From NCBI RefSeq assembly GCF_004193775.1, contig NC_041016.1, forward strand, positions 47,306,767-47,370,766: DNA of 64,000 bases, read 5' to 3'. The translations under genes and the position numbers were made by a program. This DNA comes from Glycine soja. Taxonomy: Eukaryota > Streptophyta > Magnoliopsida > Fabales > Fabaceae. The notes under the pieces are model-generated. The model saw only the letters and a program-made list of their open reading frames with translations. It ran no database searches and was not told the DNA's origin. Positions 37,118 to 49,100 of this stretch are shown in pieces. Numbering within the stretch: the stretch's first letter is position 1; each line of letters begins with the position of its first letter.

Positions 37118-37147
37118 CTAATGATGAATTCGATCTTGTTCTGTTTT
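37118..37147 (-). CDS. NLR terminal micro-exon
   Basis: 30 bp: acceptor GTATGCAG, then KTEQDRIHH and TAG. It follows exon 6 (or the end of exon 5) in phase 0. Support is from splice borders and frame only, so it is less certain than the other exons. Confidence 0.6.
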   Translation of the reverse strand, partial: KTEQDRIHH

Positions 37148-40100
37148 CTGCATACTAAACAATATAAAACAGAACATTAAATTCTTAACCGCAAAAGTAG
37201 GAGTAAGAAATGGAGCTAGGAACCTGAAGTTTGGTTGATATGTACCTTTTTAGTGAAAATTGTTCTAATAGTAGTATTAAGGTCACCATCCCAATGATCT
37301 TCTGATTCTTCATTACTCGATACATATAGGCATCGCACCTCAATGTGGCTTGTTGTGGTTAAGTTTCCATGACAGAAAGTCTCCATCATGGGACAGTCTT
37401 TCAAATGTACCTTTTGTAATGATGGAAACTTGAAGTTGTAACTTCCCTGGCAAAAGCTTTTGAGCCACGGTAAGTATTTCAATGTCAATTCCTCCAATTT
37501 CATAAAAGCAATCTCGCCCAGTGGTTCATCACTCTCATTATTGCTTCCATAAACTTCCTCTAGCTCATCACATTCACTTATCATTAAAATGCGGAGATTT
37601 GGTAAGTTTGCGATTGTTGATGGCATTATAATATTTACTAGTCCATGACACCTGGACACATGCAATTCATCTAAAGAATGAAACTGAACAGAGGATGGGA
37701 CTATGGTCATCATATATTGACAATACCGTACTTCAAGATAAACAACCGTCATATCACAAGTACTATCACTTTCTTCAACAATATTCTCTATGGTACACGA
37801 GCTTATTTTAAGAACTTGGAGCTTCCGAAGCACTTTGGCTACATGGATGGGAAAGACATACTGGCCTTTACAGGAACAAATGTCAATTTGCGTCAGGTTA
37901 GGAAAGGAATATGGAATCACTTGATTAGGCCATATGGACTGCAAATTACGGTTGTCTCCGATAACCAGTTTCTCCATGTCTCGATACTACAATATATATT
38001 CCAAATAATGAAATAGTATAGACTTTAAATCATTTACACTTTTGAATTCTCTAAAATGAAATCCTAAATATGAGCAATGATTTTTTATTTTAAATATAAA
38101 ATAAGCAACAAAATAATAAAAAATAAATTGTTATCAGTATAATAACGTTTTTTTGTTTTATATTTAATGATCAAATAAAAAATATTTATATACTTCCACA
38201 TATGATATTAATTTTTTTTATAAAAAAGATTGTAATTGTTCCTTCCTCTAATATCAAATATAAGACAATTTCAACTAATTTTATTCTATTTAATATTAAT
38301 ATCTTTAAAATATCTTTTAATTATCTGAGGTTTTAATTCCGATAATAATTTTTTTTATTCTTAATATAAGTTTCAATTAAAAAATAAGTTAAAGAAAATT
38401 TTAACTTGTATGTAAATTGTGTAATTAAATATGATTCATTTAAATCGAGTAGTATGTATCACTTTTAACTAAAGCTATAAAGTTATATACAACTTTTAAT
38501 TTCATTAATTATGCATGTAACACATCATAACATTCTTAACATCAAAGGGTTGGAATAAGAATTGGAGTTAAGAAGCTAAAATTTGGTTGATGTGTACCTT
38601 TTTAGTGAAAACTGTTCTAACAGTAGTATTAAGGTCGCCATACCAATGATCTTCATCCCTGTAGTCGTAACCTCCATATTCCACCTTTGTGAGGCTTGGT
38701 GTGGTTATATTTCCCTGACAAAAAGTCTCCATCATTGGACAATTTTCCAAACGTACTATTTGTAGTGATGGAAACCTGAAGTCGTAACTTCCCTGGCAAA
38801 AGCTTGTGAGCCTCGGTAAGTTGTTCAATGTCAATTCCTCCAATTTCATAAAAGCAATCTCATCCAGTACTGCTCCATCACCCTCATTACTGCTTCCGCA
38901 AATTTCCTCTAGCTCATTACATCCCCTTATCCTTAAAATGCGGAGTTTTGGTAAACTTGTGGTTGTTGATGGCCTTATAATATTTAGCAGTGTATGACAA
39001 CTGAACACAATCAATTCAGCTAAAAACTGAAATAGCACACAGGATGGAATTATGGTCTTCATGCCTGTACACTCCTTTACAATTATTTTTTCAAGGTAAA
39101 CATGCGTCATATCACTTTTCTCAAAAATATTCTTTATGCCACACGATCTTATTTCAAGAAATTGGTGCTGCCGAAGCTCTTTAGCCGCAGATATGGGAAA
39201 GACGAAATCCATGCTTTCACAGCGATCAATGTAAATCACCAGCTTGTGATGAAAGGAATTTGGAGGCACTTGATTAGGCCGTATTGATTCCCAATCATTC
39301 ATGATGCTGATTTCTACTATCTCCGAGTTTGGAAATTCAACCTACAAAATATATTTCAAATTAATACACAAGTGTCATATGAAATTCCGAAGTTGACTTT
39401 TATTTTTGTCGCGCAGGAGAAATTTGTTTCAAAAAAAATTGAAATGGTATAGATTTGAATTAATTCTTAATTTGTAGTGTTAGTGTTTGCTCTTACGAAT
39501 TCTCTAAAATGAAATCGTAAATATCAACAATGGATTTTTATTTTAAATATAAAGTATGCAAGAAAATAATAACTTTCCGCACATGACTTTTTGTTTTCAT
39601 TTTTTATAAGACGTCAAAGTTATGTAAGACTTTTATTCAAAACTATAAAGTTATATGCAACTTTTAATTTCATTAATATATTATATTATGTTATAATTTT
39701 TAATCTGAATATAATATGAAAGTCGTGAATCAAGTAACTGCTTCTATTTTCTTTAATTTTATTTTTGAAAAAATTAAAGTCTCTATGGTGGTATATAATA
39801 TAATTTTACCGTATTATATTGTATTTATTAATTTCATGAGTCCTCATCAATTAAATTTATTTTACATAAATATAATAATTCTATATAATTGTATTAAGTT
39901 AATTAATTTTATGAGTTCCCATTTATTTAATTCATTTTATGAAAATATATAAATTTATCTAATTTTACTTAACCAATTAGGTTTGGTAGTCACCATTAAT
40001 TTAATTTATTTTACACAAATGTTATAAACTTATTAAATACATGAAATTAAATTTTATAAGTCCCGTTATGATGCTCATGATAATTTTATAACTTACACAC

Positions 40101-43100
40101 ACCCCAAACCCAGCCCCAAAACCTCACCAACTTAGATTGACATTATTTCAAACATTTTTTAGAGCTTGTAATAAAAAGTAAATAACAAATGACTTAGAAA
40201 GTAAAAGAATAATATGATAATTAGATAAAAAAAAATTAATGTTATAGAATTTAGAAGTCGTGAATTTGCTAATGACTTCCTATGATAATTAAATTTATAT
40301 CTTCATCTTTGCATGAAATCTGTTTTAGAATTTATTTTCACTCTCATTTTTTAGGTGGTTCTGTATTCTTTTCTAGTTTATAATTCTTAATTTGAATTAG
40401 ATTTAAATTTGAAAACTAAATACTTTGTATCAAATTTAAAATATTTTCTACGAAAAAATTGAAAATATTTTTCTTGTTTATAGAAAATAAATTCTAAAAT
40501 TAGTTTAGTCTTAATCTAGTTCTATATTATAAATTATAATACAAAACATGTCCTTTCTTTCAATTAAAAATTATTGATATTCTCTCTTTTCTCTTTTGGA
40601 TGTGCATTTTATGTACTACCACTACAAGTAGCTAAAATGGTTTTTTATCAACCATCTAAAACAACTATTCCATTTTTTATTTACATACTTGATTTTCTCC
40701 ATTGCTTTAAATTTTTTTAATCTGTTTTTAAAATGAATTTTATTTTTTAAAAAATTATTAGTAATTAAAATAATATTGATCACTCTAAGTTGTTTATAAA
40801 AAATATATAATATAATTTATATGTTTAAAAATATTTACTTTTTACGAATTTTATTTTTAATATAATTTGTATATATTTTTATCTATTAGAATGATTATTT
40901 TATTCTTAATGAATCTTAATCTAATCCTAAATTTCAAATTATAATGAACAAGGTGTCCATTCTATCAATTAGTAATTATTGATATTCTCTCTCTTTTCAC
41001 TTTTAAAAGTTTCTTGATATTTTTTATTTTTATCTAATATTTGATTTTTTTTTCTCATTGCTTTCAATTTTTTTACCTTTTTTTAAAATGGAATTTCGAA
41101 ATTTCAAAATAAGTTATTAATAATTATAAATAATATTATAAACCGTTTTATCAAAAATATAGAATATTGATATATATTTGAAAAAAATTGTTTAAATAAA
41201 TTTTTTAATTAAAATTTAATTTTTATACTTTTATCTATTATAAATTTTAGTTATATATAATTAAAATTTATACATTCTTTAAGACGTTTTTTAGACACCA
41301 TTGGTATTCCCTATGGGATGGGAGGCTAACCTATGTTAAGCTAAAAAGCTAAAATAACACCATATCAGTTGATCAATATGTTTGATTATTTTCTTTTATA
41401 CTATATTTTGTATTTTTAACTACTATCCATACAGGCGATGACGAGATCTTTTAATTGTTATTTTTTAAATATAAGTTCATTTCTATTTTACTCTAATTAA
41501 TAAATTGCGTGTTTTTTTCATTAATGAATTACTCTAATTTTTATCTTTAATGAATTGTTTTACTCTAATTTGTTTTTGTCCTTGTGTTCGTTTCGATATT
41601 CCCCCATTAAAAAAACTTTTATCATTCCAGTCAATTGAAATAGTAATTGTAAAAATAAAATAACAATGAACATTTTAGAAGGATAAAAAATTATATTCTT
41701 TCTTTTGATTGTTTTAATCTTCTGATTTATTAAAGGAAAAAAACTCTAATTAATTTAAAATTTAACTGAAAAACTAATAAAACTTGACCTATAATTATGT
41801 CTGACAAGGATAAAAATTTATATCCTTTCTTTTGAGTCCAATATAAAAAAAAATGATTCACAAAATATAATGTATACATATTTTTAAAAAGTAATAATAA
41901 CTTTAAAAATTAATTCACTCTCATTTTTTAATACTCTCCTAAAGTGGTTAACTTCTCTCTCCTAACATACATCTAGTACATCCTATTATGTCATCAGCTT
42001 ATGTTTTTAATAATAAGAGAACATTTTAACAAATCATAACTGAATATGAAAAATCAATTTCAATTTTAAATATATATTTTATCTTCAAAAATCAATAAGC
42101 TTTTGACATACATATGATATATCATTTTATGCTTTTAATACCAATGAAATGGTTTAACATGATTTCTTATTTCTTTCAATTTATCATTTTTAATATTTTT
42201 AATTCTAATTTGAATTTAAATATTTTTTAAAAATTATCGATAATTATAATATTGTTCAATTCTGAAATGTTTACCTCTTCTTGGGCAAATAACATTTTCA
42301 GCCTTTCACACGAGGAAATCATAACATGCTGTAGTTTGACCAGTGCTCTTGTCACTCCACATGAGAATAAACTTGTCAAATGATTACAACGGGTAATTCT
42401 CAGATGCGTCAAGTTTTGAAAGCATGAATGGACGGAAAGTTTATCATCCCATATCTTGCATACTTTCATGCCATACAACTCCAATGTTTCAAGTTTAGGG
42501 GTCACCACCTATAAAAATATACAATGGTAAAATAAATGACAATGAAAATCTGATCCATACACTAATAGTAGGTATTTGTTAGGAGAACTCTATAATAATC
42601 AAAGACATATAAGTAAGGGGTCAGGTAGGGAACTCATATAATTATTCATAAATTAATATTTATTTAAATATTTTATAGCAGTAGATCATATTTTTAATTT
42701 TATTCATAAAATAAATAATTAATATTTTTAAACTTATTATTTAATAAATAATTATTTGTTAAAAGTAACATTTTTAAATAATTATCTAATAAAAAAATAT
42801 CGACCCTTCGTAGATATATTTCTAGATTCATCCCTGTTTCTAATTGGTAAAATAAAAAATTATATATACAAACTTAAGAAAATAAATTATGATTAAAGTA
42901 TACAATTTTTGTTAAATCTAACTTTTGAGAACACAGTTACATGTTAAATATTTAAAGTAGCAAGGAAGAATTCAAATATCAAAGCATTGTAAGATATGAG
43001 TTTACCTGTTGATTAAACAGTGCCAAAGAAATGCTCTGACTGGATGGATTACCCTGATCGACTGTTACAGAACAATAGAAACTCTGAAGCTCAGGTAAAT

Positions 43101-46100
43101 CTCGTAAAATGACAGCACGCAATTCAGGGAGAACGACAAAATCCATGCTTTTACAGCGATCAATGTCAATCTCCAGCTTGTGATGAAAGGAATTTGGAGG
43201 CACTTGATTAGTCCGTATTGATTCTCGATCATTCTTGATGCTGATTTCCACTGTCTGCGAGTTTGGAAATTGAACCTTCAAAATATATTTCAAATTAATA
43301 CACAAGTGTCATATCAAATTCGGAAATTGACTCTTTTTTTTTGTCACAGAGGATAAATTTGTTTCAAAAGTATTGAAATGCTACAGAATTTGAATTAATT
43401 CTTACTTAGTAGGGTAAGCCGTTAACTTTTTCAAATTCTCCAAAATGAAATCCTAAATATGAACAATGGTTTTTATTTCAATTTTAAATATACAATATGC
43501 AATATAATGACTTTCATATATTAATATTTTAAAAAATATAAGTCAACTGTTATGTACGACTTTTATCAACCCTATAAATTCATAATATGACTTTTAATTT
43601 CATTATTTTATTATATTATAAATTTTTTTTGAATATAATATAAAAGTGGTGAATCAAGTAGGGCGTTAGGCTTCTATTTTCTATATAAAAAAACTAAAGT
43701 CTCTATCGTGATATATAATATAATTTTGATCATATTATATTATATTTATTAATTATATAAGTCCTCATTCATTTAATTTATTTTACATGAATATAATAAT
43801 TCTACCTAGTTCTAATAAATTAATTAATTTTATGACTTCCCATTTACGTAATTCTTTTTTTAAAATTTAACAATTTATCTATTTTTATTAAATTAATTTT
43901 TTTACTAGTCTCCATTAATTTATGTAGTCAAAATATAATATGATACTACATATAACAAAAATTAAAGTTATAGAATTTAGGAGTCGTGGATCTGGTAATG
44001 ATCATGATCCATATGATAGTAATGGAAACTTTTAATATCTACATTTATATTATAAATTTGAATATTTATCTTTGAATAAATGAAAGTTGTTTTAAAAATT
44101 ATTTTCCTCTCGTTAAGTCACATAAGTTATATTAGTCATACATATTGAGCATTTAATATTATATTTTGGATTTAGTATTTTTCTTTTTGGTGTAGTAATA
44201 AAATAAACAAAACTATGAAACTAAAGAAAGATCCCGTTATAGCAAGAAAGTGTCTTCATATAATTATTTTATATTACAACCATGTCCCTTTGAAAGCGTT
44301 GTGCTAGGGTTTACCTATTTTCTTGTATAACGTCGTGGGTTTTTTTTATCAAGACCTTATGTTCTTGGGCCTTTAAGGCTGTATAGACCATATGTTCTTG
44401 GGCCTTTAAGGCTGTCTACTGTTAATAAATATTTGTGTTATAATTTAAAATTTATAAATATATATTATTTATATTAATTCTATTTTATAAAATAAAATAT
44501 TTATTGTAAAATCTGTTACGTAAAATTAGATTTTCTATCTTTCTAAGATTTTGTTTTAATGAGTCAACAATTTGTTACATTTGTTTTGACAATTGTAGGT
44601 TGGTTTCCAATGGTCATATTTAGTTTTCAACGATCATGTTGCATAAGGGGGTCTTGCCTATATGTATCTCTTTCCTCATTTCTAAAAACACACAACACAA
44701 GAAGACTAGTTTCTTTATCCCTAAAATCTTCTCTTATAAAAAAATTATTTTTGAGAGCATGAGCATTGGTATTAAGAAGGTTCGAGGATCCTTTCGTTGC
44801 ACACGATCGGAACCAATGGATTGTCGTATCTTGGGAGACGAGCGCAATCAGATTTTTCTATGGGTGCAATGAAGGTGTTTTCTCTTTAAGGATAGCGTTT
44901 GCGCGTTTCAACCCAAGCTAATTATTTCTTTCCCTAATTTATTTTTTTTCTTGTGTTTATTATATGTTATAGTGCATTGTTGATTCATGTGGGTCAATTA
45001 AAATTATTTGCTACTGTTATTTTGTCATTTAATTAAAGGCTTTGCATTTTTCTTCTTATTTATTTCTTTCATTTTATTTCATTTTTCTAACATATACCTC
45101 TAACACCGTGTGGTGATCCAACCACGTACGATGGCTTTGATGGAACCATGGAGGAGAATAGAGTTCAGGGAGGAAGAAGATGTGGAATTGAAGACTCCGA
45201 TAGACCTTCAAAAGGTGACAAAAAGGTCAAGTATAGAGGCAAGGATGCTAGAAAAGTTGGTGGTTTTACAAGACCTAGAAGGAAGAGATAATTCGAGATA
45301 TAGCCCTAACCAGGTACCTGTTTTGGGTTCGTATATATGACATGCTTCTAGGGTATTGATTTAAAGAGACAGTCAAATGAATTGCTAATTGGATTAGAAG
45401 GTTTTGATGTGGAATGAAGGTGACAAGAGCTAGATACAAAACCTTTAGGGTAAAGAAAACGAAAAGGATGGCTAGAGACAGAGGACAAGAGGAAGGTCAA
45501 GCTATAACTTTGGGAGAAAAAGTACATGTAGAAAGAAGACCTAAAGATAAAAAATTCAAAAAAGAGATCAATATGAATCCCAAAAGTTCTTCATATTTAT
45601 ATTCTTTCTTTTATTTGTTTTGATCCTTCGATTCATCAGAAGAAATAAACTTTGACTAATTCTAAGTTCAATTGAAAAATTAATAAAATCTGGTCAATAA
45701 TTATTTCTGAGAAGGATAAAAATTTATGTCCTTTCTTTTGAGTCCAAAAGAAAAGAAAATGATTCACAAAATATAATGTATACATGTTTTTCAAATGTGA
45801 TAATAACTTTGAAAATTAACTGAGTCTCATTTAAATACTCTTCCAACCTTGGTTACCTTCCCACCTCAAAACCTCACAAACTTATATTCACATTATTTCA
45901 AACATTTTTTAGAGCTTGTAATAAAAAGTAAATAACAAATGACTTAGACATAAAACAATTAATATGATAATTAAATTAAAAAAATTAATGTTATAGAATT
46001 TAGAAGTCGTGAATCTGGTCATGACTTCTTGTGAAGATTAAATTTATATCTTCATCTCTACATGAAATCTGTTTTAGAATTTATTTTCACCCTCAATTTT

Positions 46101-49100
46101 TAGGAGTTCTATATTCTTTTCTAATTTATAATTCTTAATTTGAATTAGATTTAAATTTGAAAACTAAATACTCTGTATCAAATTGAAAATATTTTCTACG
46201 AAAAAATTGAAAATATTTTTCTTGTTTAAATAATATAAATTCTAAAATTAGTCTAGTCTTAATCTAATTCTATATTATAAATTATAATACAGGTCCATTC
46301 TTTCAATTAAAAATTATTGATATTCTCTCATTTTCTCTTTTGGATGTGCATTTTATGTGCTACCACTACAAGTTGCAAAAATGGTTTTTATCAACCATCT
46401 AAAACCACTATTCTTTTTTTTATTTTTATTTGCATACTTGATTTTCTCCATTGCTTTAAATTTTTATAATCTCTGTTTTTTAAATTGATTTTCATTTTTT
46501 AAATAATTATTAGTAATTAAAAATAATATTGTATCACTCTAAGTGGTTTATCAAAAATATAAAATATAATTGATCTGTTTAAAAATATTTACTGATTACG
46601 AATTTTATTTTTAATATAATTTATATATTTTTATCAATTACAATGATTATTTTATTCTTAATGAATATTAATCTTATCCTAATTTCTAAATTATAATGAA
46701 CAACGTGTCCATTCTATCAATTAGTAATTATTGATATTCTCTCTCTTTTCACTTTTAAAAGTTTCTTGATATTTTTTATTTTTATCTAATATTTGTTATT
46801 TTTCTCATTGCTTTCAATTTTTTTTACCTTTGGTTTTAAATGGAATTTCAAAATAAATTATTAATAATTATAAATAATATTATAATCTGTTTTTATCGAA
46901 AATATAGAATATTAGATATATATTTGAAAAAAATTGTTTAAATAAATTTTTTAATTAAAATTTAATTTTTATACTTATATCTATTATAAATTTTAGTTAT
47001 ATATAATTAAAATTTATACATTCTTTAAGATGTTTTTTAGACACCATTGGGAGGCTAACCTATGTTAAGCTAAAATAACACCATATCAAATGATCAATAT
47101 GCTAGATTATTTTTTTTTATACTATATTTTGTATTTTTAACTACTATTCATACCGGCGACGAGATCTTTTTTATTGTTATTTTTTAAATATAAGTTCATT
47201 TCTATTTTACTCTAATTAATGAATTGCGTTTTTTTGTCATTAATGAATTACTGTAATTTTTATCTTTAATGAATTGTTTTACTCTATTTTGTGTTTGTGC
47301 TCTGTTTGTTTCGTTATTCCCCCCCCGATAAAAAACACTTTTATCATTCTAGTCAAATTGAAATAGTAATTGTAAAAATAAAATAATAATGAACATTTCT
47401 CAAGAATAAAAATTTATATTGTTTCTTTTAATTATTTTAATCTTCTAGTTCATTAAGGAAAAAAAGAAACTCTAATTAATTCAAAATTTAACTGGAAAAC
47501 TAATAAAACTTTACCTATAATTATGTCTGACAAGGATAAAAATTTATATCCTTTCTTTTGAGTCCAATAACAAAAAAAAAATAATTCACAAAATATAATG
47601 TATACATATTTTAAAAAAGTGATGATAACTTTAAAAATTAATTCACTCTCATTTAAATACTCTTATAGTGGTTAACTTTTCACTCCTAACATACATCTAT
47701 TACATCCACTTATGTTTTTAACAATAAGAGAACATTTTAACAAATCATAACTGAATATGAAAAATTGATTTCAATTAAATATATATTTTATCTTTAATAT
47801 ACTTCTGACATGTATATAATACGTCATCTTATGCTTTTAATATCAATGGAATGGTTTAACATGGTTTTTTATGTCTTTGAATCTATCATTTTTCATATTT
47901 TTAGATCTAATTTGAATTTAAATATTTTTAAAGCAATTACAAATAATTATAATATTGTTTAATTCTGAAATATTTACCTCTTTTTGTGCAAATATCGCTT
48001 TCATCCTTTTGCACTGATAAATATTAACACGTTCTAGTTTGACCAGTGCTTCTGACACCCCAGATGGAAACAAACTTATCAAACGATTACAGTCGTAAAC
48101 TATCAAACTCGTCAAGTTTTGAAAGCATGAAACGACCGGAAGTTTGTCATCCCATATCTTGCATAAATTCATGTCATACAACTCCAATGTTTCAAGTTTA
48201 GGGGTCACCACCTATGGAAATATACAATATGGTAAAAATAAATGGCAATGGAAATCCATACACTAATAATGGGTAATTGTTAGAGGAACTCTACAATAAT
48301 CAAGGACGGATCTAAGTAAGGGGTCAAGTAAGGACTTATCTCTCTCCCTTGCCATAGTATGTATAAATGAGGAAAAAAAGTTAAAATTATTAAAAAAATT
48401 AATAAAAGAAAATATATAAAAAAAATTGAATTGATATTTATTTAAATATTTTATAGTAGTAGATCATATTTTTATTTTTATTCATAAAAAATAATTAATA
48501 TTTTTAAACTTATTATTTAATAAATAATTATTTATTAAAAGTAAAATATTTAAATAATTATCTAATAAAAAATATCGACCCCTTCTTAAATACATTTCTA
48601 GATTCATCTCTGTCTATAATTGGTAAAATAGAAAATTATATCTACAAACTTAAGAAAATAAATTATGATTAAAGTATACAATTTTTGTTAAATCAAACTT
48701 TTGAGAAAACAGTTGCAATTAAATATTTAAAGTTGCAAAAAAGAATTGAAATATCGAAGCCATTGTAAGACATGAGTTTACCTGTTGATTAAACAGTGTC
48801 AAAGTATTGTTCTGACCGGATGGATTAACCTGATCCACTGTTACAGAACAATAGAAACTCTGAAGCTCTGGTAAACCTTGTAAAGTGACAGAATGCAATT
48901 CAGGCAGAACAATCTGTTGAAGTTCTTTTCGATCCTCTTGTCTTTCCATAGCTATGATCTCTGTCATACCTCTACAATTAGAAATTTGCATCTGACGAAG
49001 TTGAGGAAGGTTTCCTGTGAGGGAATACAAAAATAGGTTCTTCAACCCATCGCATGATGTAACTTTAATAACTTTTAGCTTTGCAAAAGACTGTGTCTGC

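Noticed and set aside
37678..39287. Plus-strand ORFs opposite the LRR exons
   Set aside because: Antisense shadows of exons 5 and 6, with no features of their own.
43006..43275. Exon 3 as a separate pseudogene fragment
   Set aside because: It keeps valid splice sites, phase 0 and an open frame between exons 2 and 4, so inclusion in the gene is simpler, though transcript proof is lacking.
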